Both the position numbers and the translations under genes were made by a program. This document shows, piece after piece, positions 26,445 to 34,367 of a DNA stretch of 64,000 nucleotides (within the stretch, counting starts at the first letter, position 1; the number at the start of each line of letters is the position of its first letter). Source of the stretch: Ruminococcus sp. (GTDB taxonomy: Bacteria > Bacillota > Clostridia > Oscillospirales > Ruminococcaceae); contig JAJQIB010000012.1 in NCBI GenBank assembly GCA_021199375.1, forward strand, positions 1 to 64,000, read 5' to 3'. Below the pieces are notes generated by a model. That model ran no database searches and was not told the DNA's origin. It saw nothing but the letters and a program-made list of their open reading frames with translations.

Positions 26445-26927
26445 TTAAAGACCGAGATATTCCAAAGCCGAGTCAAACCAATTCTTGATTTTGACGAAAA
26501 TATTGTCGTCATCCTCAGCTACTGCCTGAGCCGTTGTTTGCTCTTCGATTTCAACATACTCAATCTGAGATTTATCAAGCTTTTGAAGTCCAAGCTGATT
26601 TTCAGCATAGTCCTCTACCTTTGTAAGTCCTGTCTTTTGTGCAAGCTCGGATTCTAGGCTTATGTTCTCGTTGTTAAGAACCGACAGCTCAGACTCGAGA
26701 TCTGCGTTTTCGGAATAGAGCTTAGACAGCTCTACCTTACCGTAGGTCATAGCGGAAAACAGGAGCAGCACAACAGCTGCTGCAGCTATGATTTTGATGT
26801 TTGCGATATTTCTTCTGCGCTTATTTGCCGTTCTTTTGCTTCTGATTTTTTCAGCGTATTTCTCTTCACGCTCATCAAGCATATCATAGTTTTCATACTC
26901 ATATGCCAAATTCATATTAACTGCCAT
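26445..26927 (-). CDS. ftsL: FtsL-like septum protein
   Basis: A 160-residue bitopic protein with a highly charged N-terminus (residues to about 40), one membrane segment at about 45-64, and an extracellular coiled coil with a leucine heptad (SKLYSENADLESELSVLNN). It ends in the LGLQKLDKSQIEYVEI motif typical of FtsL/DivIC. It would form the FtsQLB complex and activate FtsW and the PBP. The start is uncertain: I used the second ATG (GGTGAG ahead) because the first, 12 bases upstream, has its Shine-Dalgarno only one base away. The acidic C-terminal tail is unusual but short. Position between rsmH and the PBP gene is canonical. Confidence 0.85.
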   Translation of the reverse strand: MAVNMNLAYEYENYDMLDEREEKYAEKIRSKRTANKRRRNIANIKIIAAAAVVLLLFSAMTYGKVELSKLYSENADLESELSVLNNENISLESELAQKTGLTKVEDYAENQLGLQKLDKSQIEYVEIEEQTTAQAVAEDDDNIFVKIKNWFDSALEYLGL

Positions 26928-26958
26928 TGCTCTCACCATGCCTTTCTTTTTGCAGTCC

Positions 26959-27906
26959 TTATTGCGACTGCTCGTCTATTCTTTCAACCGCTCTCAGCTT
27001 CGCACTATGGCTGCGCTTGTTTTGCTCAAGCTCCTCAGCTGATGCGGTGATCGGTTTCTTTATTACTATTTTTGCCCTTGGTTTCTTGCCACAAACACAT
27101 TGTGGAAAATCAGGAGGACAGGTGCAGCCCTGTGCAAAGCTTAAAAATCTTCGCTTAACCATTCTATCCTCAAGCGAATGAAAGGTTATAACTGCTAATC
27201 TGCCGCCAATTTCGAGCAGATCAAACGCTTCATCAAGCGCACGGTCTAGCTGTCCAAACTCGTCATTTACTTCTATTCTTATTGCCTGAAAGGTTTTTTT
27301 ACAAGGATTCTTTTCTCTTTTAACCCTAGCAGGAACACCGCTTTTTATTATTTCAGCAAGCTCAAGTGTGGTTTCAATTTCCTTTTGAGCTCTCGCCTTA
27401 ATGATAGCGTTTGCTATTGACGGAGCAAATTTTTCCTCACCATAGTCGTAAAGGATCGTTTTTAGCTGCTCGTATGAGTAGGAGTTTACCACGTCCTTAG
27501 CCGACATTCCCTGTCCGCTCATCCTCATATCAAGCGGAGCATCGGTGTGATAAGAAAATCCTCGTTCGGCATCATCAAGCTGATGAGATGAAACTCCAAT
27601 ATCAAGAAGCACACCATTTACCTTTTTTATACCAAGGTCATTTACGACTGCTTTCATATCAGCAAAATCCGATTGTATAACCTGTGCGGGATAGCCCTCA
27701 AGCCGCTTAGATGCCGCAGCTACTGCCTCCGGGTCACGGTCGAGTGCTATAAGTCGTCCGCCCTGATAGGGGTCTAACCGCTTTGCAATCTCAACAGAGT
27801 GTCCTGCTCCGCCTGCAGTGCCGTCAATATAAATTCCGTTAGGCTTAATGTCTAGTGCCTCAATGGTTTCGTTAAGCAGCACCGGTATATGTTTAAATTC
27901 CTGCAT
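26959..27906 (-). CDS. rsmH: 16S rRNA (cytosine1402-N4)-methyltransferase
   Basis: An S-adenosylmethionine-dependent methyltransferase that modifies C1402 in the decoding site of 16S rRNA. The N-terminal HIPVLLNE segment and SAM motif YIDGTAGGAGHS (about residues 26-37) are diagnostic, as are the GVSSHQLDDAERGFS and FQAIRIEVNDE blocks. The 315-residue length is normal. It starts within the mraZ stop (ATGA overlap), the standard start of a dcw operon. Confidence 0.96.
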   Translation of the reverse strand: MQEFKHIPVLLNETIEALDIKPNGIYIDGTAGGAGHSVEIAKRLDPYQGGRLIALDRDPEAVAAASKRLEGYPAQVIQSDFADMKAVVNDLGIKKVNGVLLDIGVSSHQLDDAERGFSYHTDAPLDMRMSGQGMSAKDVVNSYSYEQLKTILYDYGEEKFAPSIANAIIKARAQKEIETTLELAEIIKSGVPARVKREKNPCKKTFQAIRIEVNDEFGQLDRALDEAFDLLEIGGRLAVITFHSLEDRMVKRRFLSFAQGCTCPPDFPQCVCGKKPRAKIVIKKPITASAEELEQNKRSHSAKLRAVERIDEQSQ

Positions 27907-28337
27907 CAGAAGTCGCTGCCCTCCAACGCTCTCATAAAGTCCTCTTCGGATACACCAGCATTGAGCTCGTTCCAGCGGTCAGGATTCCAGATTTCGCAAT
28001 GATCAGAAACTCCGACCACAACAACATCCTTTTCAAGTCCTGCAAGCTCTCTTAAGCGCGCGGGTACAAGAATTCTTCCCTGCTTGTCCGCCTCAACGTC
28101 ACTGGCATTTGCCATGAAGGTACGCTGAAGCATAAGTCCGGTAGCCATCGGTAGCGAGTTTAGCTTATCAGCCTTTTCAGCAAAGGTCTCAAGCGAGTAA
28201 ACGAAAATACAGCCGCCCACGCCCTTTGTGAGTATAAAGCTTTCGCCAATAACCTCACGCAGCTTTGACGGAAAAGCCATTCTGCCCTTTACATCCATTG
28301 ACTGGGTATAGGTGCCCTTTAGCATTTCTCCCTGCAT
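27906..28337 (-). CDS. mraZ: Transcriptional regulator MraZ
   Basis: A DNA-binding protein with two tandem AbrB-like (MraZ/SpoVT) domains that represses its own dcw operon in studied species. The first repeat begins YTQSMDVKGRMAFPSKLRE and the second DVEADKQGRILVPARLRE; both carry the DxxGR signature. The ATG at 28337 has AGGAGG 9 bases upstream; an in-frame start at 28370 is less likely. At 143 residues it has the family's usual length. Its promoter and a candidate operator lie directly upstream. Confidence 0.94.
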   Translation of the reverse strand: MQGEMLKGTYTQSMDVKGRMAFPSKLREVIGESFILTKGVGGCIFVYSLETFAEKADKLNSLPMATGLMLQRTFMANASDVEADKQGRILVPARLRELAGLEKDVVVVGVSDHCEIWNPDRWNELNAGVSEEDFMRALEGSDF

Positions 28338-28390
28338 TTCGTTTCCCTCCTTTGCCAAATTATTCACCATCGGAGAAGAAATCTGCGTAC

Positions 28391-28440
28391 TTTGTGGGAT
28401 GATTCACCACTTTTTCGCACATTTCACCTCTTACAATTTA
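28391..28440 (-). promoter_or_regulatory. Candidate MraZ operator in the dcw leader
   Basis: Between the promoter and mraZ, repeated GTG-containing elements (GAGGTGAAATG, AAAAAGTGGTGAA, ACAAAGTACG) and a GTGG...CCAC inverted repeat (28394-28410) follow one another at roughly 10-15 base spacing. MraZ binds short direct repeats downstream of its promoter in other bacteria; the exact motif here is inferred. Confidence 0.4.
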
Positions 28441-28469
28441 ATTATACACCATATAAAAAGAAATTGCAA
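28441..28469 (-). promoter_or_regulatory. Promoter of the dcw cluster
   Basis: TTGCAA (28469-28464) and TATAAT (28446-28441) on the minus strand, spacer 17 bases. It drives mraZ and probably the whole run to murA-ftsQ. The rest of the 28470-28860 stretch is A/T-rich, and I see no gene in it. Confidence 0.8.
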
Positions 28470-28855
28470 CAGTAAAATATGCCAAAATTGAGGTCAAAAA
28501 GTGCGAATAATTGGACAGAAAGTCCTAAACCTCTTGAGAAAAAAGCTGATTTTATTACAAAATTCAATCTAAAGATTACAAAACGGTAACTTGTAAATTT
28601 TTCGTAAACTTTAATCGTAAAAGAGCGTTTTTCATCCCTTTACAAATATTATACCACAATATATAGTATTCGTCAACCTGTTGAAAATCGCAGATGCGGA
28701 CAGCTTATGAGTTCAAAAAATCGTACGAGTCAAATAAAACTCCGCTTGATGTGGTAACAAATTGGTTACAAGATCAAATCCATTCTCTATTAAATTTTAT
28801 AAAAAAACAATTCTGAAAATTTTTTAAATTTTTTGTTGTTTTGTTTTCTTTATGT

Positions 28856-28893
28856 AACAAAAAGGACAGCCCCCTTTGTAGGAGCTGCCCTTT
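28856..28893 (-). terminator. Terminator of the ppa transcript
   Basis: A stem AAAGGGCAGC/GCTGTCCTTT with one mismatch, followed on the minus strand by TTGTTAC after CCTTTTT. It lies 20 bases after the ppa stop. Confidence 0.75.
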
Positions 28894-28912
28894 AAATGGA
28901 TTTTTATGAAAG

Positions 28913-29443
28913 CTATTTGCAAAACTTCTCAATGTAGTTATCGATACAAAACGAGATGATTTTCTTCGCCTCATCTGCGCCCTTGACATCGTCGATTACC
29001 GTATCCTTATTTTCAAGCTGCTTATATACCGCAAAAAAGTGCTTCATTTCGTCGAAAATATGCTTTGGCAGCTCAGAAATATCCTTGTAGTCGTTATAGC
29101 TTGGATCTGCTTCTGGTATGCAGATTATCTTTTCGTCAGCAGCACCGTTATCCATCATGGATATTACTCCGATAGGATAGCACTTTACAAGCGACATAGG
29201 TGCAAGCGTTTCTGAGCATAGTACAAGCACATCGAGCGGATCACCATCGTCAGCGTGAGTACGTGGAATAAAGCCATAGTTTGCAGGATAATGCGTAGAT
29301 GTATATAGTATACGATCCATTCTTAGCATTCCCGTAGCCTTGTCAAGCTCATATTTAACCTTTGAGCCTCTGGGAATTTCTATAACCGCTGTAAACCTTT
29401 CGCTGTCTATTTCCTTTGGCGAGATATCATGAAGAATATTCAT
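28913..29443 (-). CDS. ppa: Inorganic pyrophosphatase, family I
   Basis: Hydrolyses pyrophosphate to phosphate, driving biosynthetic reactions. The active-site residues appear in EIPRGSKVKYELD (about residues 22-34), YGFIPRT and the signature DGDPLDVLVL (about 66-75). The 176-residue length is normal. AGGAGG precedes the ATG and the gene is only 31 bases after the AraC regulator's stop, so they may be cotranscribed. It is notable that a soluble pyrophosphatase coexists with a PPi-type phosphofructokinase in the same window, which would compete for PPi. Confidence 0.94.
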   Translation of the reverse strand: MNILHDISPKEIDSERFTAVIEIPRGSKVKYELDKATGMLRMDRILYTSTHYPANYGFIPRTHADDGDPLDVLVLCSETLAPMSLVKCYPIGVISMMDNGAADEKIICIPEADPSYNDYKDISELPKHIFDEMKHFFAVYKQLENKDTVIDDVKGADEAKKIISFCIDNYIEKFCK

Positions 29444-29474
29444 ATCGTCTTCCTCCTGTTAATTACTTTTACTG

Positions 29475-30302
29475 TCAATTAGATTTTCTGTGCAGGTTTC
29501 TGAACTCCGCCGGCGACAGCATTTCATGACGTTTGAATACTGCACAAAAATACGAGCAATCGTTATATCCAACCTCGGATGCGATTTCGTTTATGTTCTT
29601 TTTGTCCTCAAGCAGCAAAATCTTAGCCTGCTGTATGCGCTTACGTGCCAAATACTCAAACGGACGCAAATTTAGACATTCTTTAAATAGCCTGCAGAGA
29701 TACTGCGGCGATAAATCTATAAGATCGCTAAGCTCGCTTAGGGTTATATCATTCGGATAATTCTTGTTAATATAATCGATTACCGGCTGAAGCTGATTTA
29801 GCTTTGCTCCGTCCTGCGAACCGTTTTGAAGGTTTACTACACGGTTCAGCTCGATAAACAGCTGATATAAATGCGCCGAACATTGCTGCCCGCCATAATA
29901 GTAGTTTGTACGCATAAGATACAGCATCTTTTTAAATATTGCATCAACTGAATTTAAATCATGAATGTGAAAAACCTTCGCTTTGTCAAATTTGATGTAT
30001 TCCATCATCGCAGGAATCTCACGTCCCTCAAAGGTCACCCAGTGAGTTTCCCATATTTCCTCTGTGGGGTAGTACTCATGCGGTACCTTAGGCGGCAGAT
30101 AAAATCCATCTCCTGCCTTGATTTCGTAGGACTGCCCTTCTACCTCAAGATGTCCGCTTCCTCTGACACAGTAGATGATCTGATGATTAGGATAACCATC
30201 CTCACGAATAAAATGAAATTCCGTATCTCTTGCTCCTATTCCTAAAATATACATAGGCAAATTTATCTCGTCATTTAGTACGGGATAGTAGTAGTCTGTC
30301 AT
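29475..30302 (-). CDS. AraC-family transcriptional regulator
   Basis: A 275-residue regulator with an N-terminal cupin (AraC ligand-binding) domain, seen in YCVRGSGHLEVEGQSYEIKAGD and LPPKVPHEY, and a C-terminal double helix-turn-helix ending with the family signature EVGYNDCSYFCAVFKRHEMLSPAEFR. Such regulators respond mostly to sugars. The ATG at 30302 is used because AAGGA lies about 11 bases ahead; the longer ORF adds eight residues. It has a good promoter. The nearest sugar genes are not adjacent, so its target is unknown; ppa follows directly. Confidence 0.88.
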   Translation of the reverse strand: MTDYYYPVLNDEINLPMYILGIGARDTEFHFIREDGYPNHQIIYCVRGSGHLEVEGQSYEIKAGDGFYLPPKVPHEYYPTEEIWETHWVTFEGREIPAMMEYIKFDKAKVFHIHDLNSVDAIFKKMLYLMRTNYYYGGQQCSAHLYQLFIELNRVVNLQNGSQDGAKLNQLQPVIDYINKNYPNDITLSELSDLIDLSPQYLCRLFKECLNLRPFEYLARKRIQQAKILLLEDKKNINEIASEVGYNDCSYFCAVFKRHEMLSPAEFRNLHRKSN

Positions 30303-30368
30303 AATTTTATCAATCCTTCCATGCATGTATGTAAACCTTAAATACTTGATTTCATATTTTATAAGAAT

Positions 30369-30397
30369 ATAATATCATAACATGAAAATAAAGTCAA
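30369..30397 (-). promoter_or_regulatory. Promoter of the AraC-family gene
   Basis: TTGACT (30397-30392) and TATTAT (30374-30369) on the minus strand with a 17-base spacer. Confidence 0.65.
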
Positions 30398-30500
30398 GTG
30401 ATTTGTGGAATTTTAATAAAATATCGTGATATAATTTCACTTTTTTGTTACAATTGTCCCGAATTGTATCGCATATTATTCCAGAGATGCATTATTACAC

Positions 30501-30959
30501 CTATTCCATAGAAATAAGCTGAGGAATGATCAGTGCTATTCCGATCACTATAAAAATAATACCCTTAAGCGGTTTTAGTGATTTGCGTACCGCACGAAAT
30601 TTCCCGTTCTCCTTAAGGCAAAGTCTAACCTCATCATCAACCTTTAGCTTACATGGTCTGATTGAATCCTTTGGCGAGAAGTACTGCTTTTGACCGTCTA
30701 GCTCGTACTCAAAGCGCGGAATATAATATCCGTTCATAGATGCAGATCTGTGCTCCTCAGTGACCTCTGTCACACGAGCATCTACTACCACAGCATATTT
30801 TTTCTTTCGTACAGGACGAATCTCCCACAACAGCTTTATACCGTACCATACACATACAATTCCGCCAAAAAGCATTACGGTTCTTAGAAAAAACATGGCG
30901 TAGCTAAACGAGCTTATTTCCTCCATTGCCTGTTCGGGATCTACTTGTGATGAAAACAT
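30501..30959 (-). CDS. DUF3592-like membrane protein
   Basis: A 152-residue protein with membrane segments at about residues 22-44 and 132-150 flanking a soluble loop. The loop has the DUF3592 pattern (VVDARVTEV...YYIPRFEYELDGQKQYF...VDDEVRLCL). DUF3592 proteins are widespread and uncharacterised; similar domains occur next to secretion and envelope genes. GGAGG precedes the ATG. It stands alone between the Nudix terminator and the AraC gene promoter region. Confidence 0.75.
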   Translation of the reverse strand: MFSSQVDPEQAMEEISSFSYAMFFLRTVMLFGGIVCVWYGIKLLWEIRPVRKKKYAVVVDARVTEVTEEHRSASMNGYYIPRFEYELDGQKQYFSPKDSIRPCKLKVDDEVRLCLKENGKFRAVRKSLKPLKGIIFIVIGIALIIPQLISME

Positions 30960-30999
30960 TTTAACCTCCGTTTCAAATGTGTAAAACTATTTGCGTGTA

Positions 31000-31026
31000 A
31001 AAAAAGAAACCGCTGTATGCGGTTTC
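31000..31026 (-). terminator. Terminator of the Nudix gene
   Basis: A perfect 8-bp stem GAAACCGC/GCGGTTTC (31006-31013 with 31019-31026) followed on the minus strand by a run of seven T. Confidence 0.85.
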
Positions 31027-31067
31027 ACTCGGATTCATGTGATTAATTTGCCGAAAAAACAACCGAC

Positions 31068-31472
31068 TTAGTGTATAAATTTCTTTGCCTTATTCACAAT
31101 ACAGCGGTCGTTATCATACGCAAGCAAATCGGCGGCACGTGTTATTTCAACCCATTTTACCTCCGCAATTTCATTTTCCTGCGCCACTGGACTGCCCTTT
31201 TTCGCCATCGCAACGAAATACACCACAACCTTTTGAGTATCCTTTTTCGGATTGTACGTCACAAGCTCCCTAAAGGTGGGATCGATCATTACGTCCATTC
31301 CCGTTTCTTCCTTGATTTCACGCATAGCGGTTTCGATTTCGGTTTCACCCTCCTCAACATGTCCCTTAGGAAAGGACCAGTGCCCGCTATTTAGGTGCTT
31401 TATCAGGAGTATTTCGGTATTTCCGTGATATTTTCTGTAAACAATTCCACCGCAAGATTTCTCGTGCAGCAT
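31068..31472 (-). CDS. Nudix hydrolase
   Basis: A 134-residue hydrolase of nucleoside-diphosphate-linked compounds. The full Nudix box GHVEEGETEIETAMREIKEETG (GX5EX7REUXEEXGU) is at about residues 37-58. The N-terminal SCGGIVYR and the small size resemble diadenosine tetraphosphate hydrolase-type enzymes, but substrate cannot be assigned. The ATG at 31472 has AGAAAGGG about 8 bases upstream. It has its own promoter and terminator, so is monocistronic. Confidence 0.85.
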   Translation of the reverse strand: MLHEKSCGGIVYRKYHGNTEILLIKHLNSGHWSFPKGHVEEGETEIETAMREIKEETGMDVMIDPTFRELVTYNPKKDTQKVVVYFVAMAKKGSPVAQENEIAEVKWVEITRAADLLAYDNDRCIVNKAKKFIH

Positions 31473-31525
31473 AAAAAAACCCTTTCTGAAAAGTTTTACA
31501 ATCATAGATCGTACTAATTGTCTAT

Positions 31526-31554
31526 ATTATATCACATTTTTTCCTTTTTGTCTA
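31526..31554 (-). promoter_or_regulatory. Promoter of the Nudix gene
   Basis: TAGACA (31554-31549) and TATAAT (31531-31526) on the minus strand, 17-base spacer. Confidence 0.6.
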
Positions 31555-31595
31555 TAGTCCTTTGGTACATTTTTGGGAATTTGTGCAATATGACG

Positions 31596-31621
31596 AAAAC
31601 CGCCGCAAAAAACTGCGGCGG
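31596..31621 (-). terminator. Terminator of the SH3-domain gene
   Basis: A perfect 8-bp stem CCGCCGCA/TGCGGCGG (31600-31607 with 31614-31621) followed on the minus strand by TTTTCG. Confidence 0.75.
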
Positions 31622-31634
31622 CATTGTAACTAAA

Positions 31635-32162
31635 TTATTGTGCAGTGAGGTAGGTATGCCAAGCATAACCATACTGACCTTCATATTCAAGATAATACCA
31701 GCCAGATCCCTCGACTCCATAAACGGTAACCTGCGCATTTGTCGGAAGCGTCATAATAGTTGAGCTCGATGAGTTTGACTCAGGGTGCAGATAAACAGCA
31801 CTATTTACAACATAGGTGCCGGCAACCGAAGTATCCAGTCCTTCGGGAAGATCTGTATCAAGCTCGCTTTCCTCATCCTCGTCATCGTCGTCATCATCCT
31901 CATCATCAGAGGCTGACTTACTTTCGGTGGTGGTTACTACCTCCTCTGCTGTGGTAGTAGTTGCAAGCTCAACATATCTCGTCTCTGTTAGATGCCCTGT
32001 CTTTGTGGTTTCCTCAAGCTCAGAGCTTGATACAAAAAGACTTCTTGCAAAAAGCATCACAATGATTATCACTACAAGAATCGTGATAAATACCGCTATA
32101 ATACCTCGTATTGTTGCTGCAAAGTCGTATTCGTTTGTTTCATTTTCATTACGGCTGCTCAT
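31635..32162 (-). CDS. Membrane-anchored SH3-domain protein
   Basis: A 175-residue protein: a short cytoplasmic N-terminus, a membrane segment at about residues 18-42, a threonine-rich then strongly acidic linker (an uninterrupted Asp/Glu run near the middle encoded by GAT/GAC/GAG repeats), and a C-terminal bacterial SH3 domain (about residues 115-175; VYLHPESNSSSSTIMTL, WYYLEYEGQYGYAW). Such SH3 domains bind peptidoglycan. The ATG at 32162 is preferred because GGAGG lies about 11 bases upstream. It has a perfect promoter of its own. Function beyond wall binding is unknown. Confidence 0.8.
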   Translation of the reverse strand: MSSRNENETNEYDFAATIRGIIAVFITILVVIIIVMLFARSLFVSSSELEETTKTGHLTETRYVELATTTTAEEVVTTTESKSASDDEDDDDDDEDEESELDTDLPEGLDTSVAGTYVVNSAVYLHPESNSSSSTIMTLPTNAQVTVYGVEGSGWYYLEYEGQYGYAWHTYLTAQ

Positions 32163-32199
32163 ATTTACAATCTGCCTCCCATGTAAATTTACTTCTATT

Positions 32200-32228
32200 A
32201 TTATACACGCTAATGCGAAAAATGTCAA
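32200..32228 (-). promoter_or_regulatory. Consensus promoter of the SH3-domain gene
   Basis: TTGACA (32228-32223) and TATAAT (32205-32200) on the minus strand with a 17-base spacer. Confidence 0.8.
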
Positions 32229-32235
32229 GCATCAT

Positions 32236-33504
32236 TTAGATAGCATCAAAAGCCTGCTGTAGATCCTCCAAAATATCCTCAACGTTTTCAAGTCCTACTG
32301 ACAATCTTATCATAGCGGGATCTATTCCAGCCGCTACAAGCTGCTCCTCAGTAAGCTGTCTGTGAGTTGCTGAGGCAGGATTAAGCACACAGGTACGTAT
32401 ATCCGCTACATGAACCTCATTTGATGCAAGGCTTAGCGCATCCATAAACTTAACTGCCGTTTCTCTGCCGCCATCTACCGAAAAGCTTATAACTCCGCAA
32501 ACACCGTCAGGAAGATATTTTTGTGCAAGCTCGTAATGAGGATCGCTCTTTAGTCCTGCGTATTTTATTGACTTAACCTTATCACAGCTCTCTAAAAACT
32601 CAGCTACCTTCATAGCATTTTCGCAATACTTAGGCATTCTTACCGCCAGCGTTTCAAGTCCCAGGTTAAGAAGGAAGGAGCTGTTTGCCGCAGGATAGCA
32701 GCCAAAATCTCTCATAAGCTGCATTCTAGCCTTTGTGATGTAGGGTGCATCCGGATACTTATCGGTGTAAACAATACCGTGATAGCTTTCGTCAGGCTCA
32801 CTAAGTCCCTTGAATTTGCCCGAACTAGCCCAATCAAATTTACCGCTGTCTACGATAACTCCGCCGACCTGAACAGCATGTCCATCCATGTATTTTGAGG
32901 TAGAGTGAATGACAATGTCCGCTCCCCACTCGATAGGTCTGCACAAAATCGGAGTTGCAAATGTGTTGTCCACAATAAGCGGCAGGTCTGCTTCATGTGC
33001 AACCCTTGCCCACTTTTCGATATCAAGAACTGTAAGAGCTGGATTTGCAATCGTCTCGCCAAAAATACACTTTGTGTTTGGTTTAATAGCCGCTCTTATC
33101 TCGTCCTCACTAGCATCAACATCTATAAATGTGCATTCAATACCAAGCTTCTTTAGCGTAAAGGCGAACAGATTCACCGTGCCGCCATAAATTGACGAGC
33201 TTGATATAAAATGATCTCCAGCATCGCAAATATTTAGTATTGAAAGAAGTGATGCCGCCTGTCCTGATGATGTACACATAGCTGCGACTCCGCCCTCAAG
33301 TGCTGCAATCTTCTTTTCAACAGCATCAGTTGTGGGATTTTCAAACCTAGAATAAATCATTCCAAGCGTTGGGTCATCAAATACGTCCGCCACCGCATCG
33401 GTAGAATCGTAAACATAGGTTGTACTCTGATAAATTGGCATAACTCTAGGCTCGCCATTTTTAGGACTATACCCTTCATGCAATGCTTTTGTTTCAATCT
33501 TCAT
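32236..33504 (-). CDS. metY: O-acetylhomoserine sulfhydrylase / Cys-Met PLP enzyme
   Basis: A 422-residue PLP enzyme of the Cys/Met metabolism family that most likely makes homocysteine from O-acetylhomoserine and sulfide. The N-terminus ETKALHEGYSP and the PLP lysine in VIHSTSKYMDGHAVQVGG (about residue 209) are characteristic. The long form with the GKFDWASSGKFKGLSEPDESYHG insertion points to MetY rather than cystathionine gamma-synthase or lyase. The ATG at 33504 has GAGAGGA about 10 bases before it. It follows the lipoprotein gene by 20 bases; no SAM riboswitch or T-box is seen ahead of it. Confidence 0.88.
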   Translation of the reverse strand: MKIETKALHEGYSPKNGEPRVMPIYQSTTYVYDSTDAVADVFDDPTLGMIYSRFENPTTDAVEKKIAALEGGVAAMCTSSGQAASLLSILNICDAGDHFISSSSIYGGTVNLFAFTLKKLGIECTFIDVDASEDEIRAAIKPNTKCIFGETIANPALTVLDIEKWARVAHEADLPLIVDNTFATPILCRPIEWGADIVIHSTSKYMDGHAVQVGGVIVDSGKFDWASSGKFKGLSEPDESYHGIVYTDKYPDAPYITKARMQLMRDFGCYPAANSSFLLNLGLETLAVRMPKYCENAMKVAEFLESCDKVKSIKYAGLKSDPHYELAQKYLPDGVCGVISFSVDGGRETAVKFMDALSLASNEVHVADIRTCVLNPASATHRQLTEEQLVAAGIDPAMIRLSVGLENVEDILEDLQQAFDAI

Positions 33505-33524
33505 CCTTATCATTCCTCTCAAAG

Positions 33525-34304
33525 TCAGTTAATAAACATAAATCCCTCAGCGCACTCACGAAGTGTCGCAAGCGTGTCCTCATCGTAGCAATTTCCCTGA
33601 ATATAAATATACTGTCCTGCATAAAGCTCTATGTACACCCTTAATGTGCAAAATACTGAGCTGTCGCTTGTCTGCTTTTCGGTGACAACAAGTGCGTTAA
33701 CAGCATCATCTGAGGTACCTATCGTTTCCATATCGCTGCTTAAAATCTCATAGGTCACAGCCTCTGTATCATCCTCATTAGATGAGCTATTCTTAGAGTC
33801 TACGTACTCTTCTCTATCCTCTGCAAAATCGTCCAGTGTTTTTTCGGTCTGATAAATCTGCACTGTAAGGTTAAATCTATCATTGCTCACGGTATCCATA
33901 ATAGATCTAAACTGAACATCCTCATCATCAAAGGAGGCTTTGAACTCGTCATCCTGATCTTCACATTCCGTGCCCTCAGGAAGCGGGAGGGTAAATCCAA
34001 GCTCATGATTTACATAGCTGCTATCCTGAGACTCTAAAAAAGCATCATCGGCTTCGCTCTCCTCAGCTTCAGATTCCTCGTCAGCATCTACATCCGCCGT
34101 ACCCTCTTCAGACTCTTCACCTGATTGAGCAGCGGATTCCTCTTCAGTGCTGCTCTGGTCAGCCTCTGAAGCATCGCTGCTTGCTTCAACCGCTTCGGTC
34201 GTTACAAGACTGTCGCTTGAATCATCATCAACCTCTCTACATCCGCTAAAGGATGCAAGCATACCAAGTGCCAAGGCTAATGCTAATAATCTTTTACTGT
34301 TCAT
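33525..34304 (-). CDS. Lipoprotein of unknown function
   Basis: A 259-residue protein with a lipoprotein signal (basic start, LLALALALGMLA core, lipobox ending SGC at about residue 22), an acidic Ser/Glu/Asp linker to about residue 90, then a soluble domain of about 165 residues with a PsbP/Mog1-like look (NHELGFTLPLPEGTECE, VTYEILSSDMETIG). I cannot name a specific family. AAGGAGG lies 9 bases before the ATG at 34304. It lies between the CDF transporter and metY genes and is probably cotranscribed with them. Confidence 0.75.
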   Translation of the reverse strand: MNSKRLLALALALGMLASFSGCREVDDDSSDSLVTTEAVEASSDASEADQSSTEEESAAQSGEESEEGTADVDADEESEAEESEADDAFLESQDSSYVNHELGFTLPLPEGTECEDQDDEFKASFDDEDVQFRSIMDTVSNDRFNLTVQIYQTEKTLDDFAEDREEYVDSKNSSSNEDDTEAVTYEILSSDMETIGTSDDAVNALVVTEKQTSDSSVFCTLRVYIELYAGQYIYIQGNCYDEDTLATLRECAEGFMFIN

Positions 34305-34367
34305 GCTATAATTCCTCCTTATAGACGCTAGATTTAAAGTCTGGATACTAGTATTCCCTATCAAACG

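Noticed and set aside
28470-28860. Possible gene in the A/T-rich gap between mraZ and ppa
   Set aside because: No ORF with a ribosome-binding site in either strand; only promoter, operator and terminator signals are supported.
31800-32262. A Ser-rich plus-strand ORF opposite the SH3-domain gene
   Set aside because: Product is the mirror of GAT/GAC repeats in the real gene and crosses its promoter.
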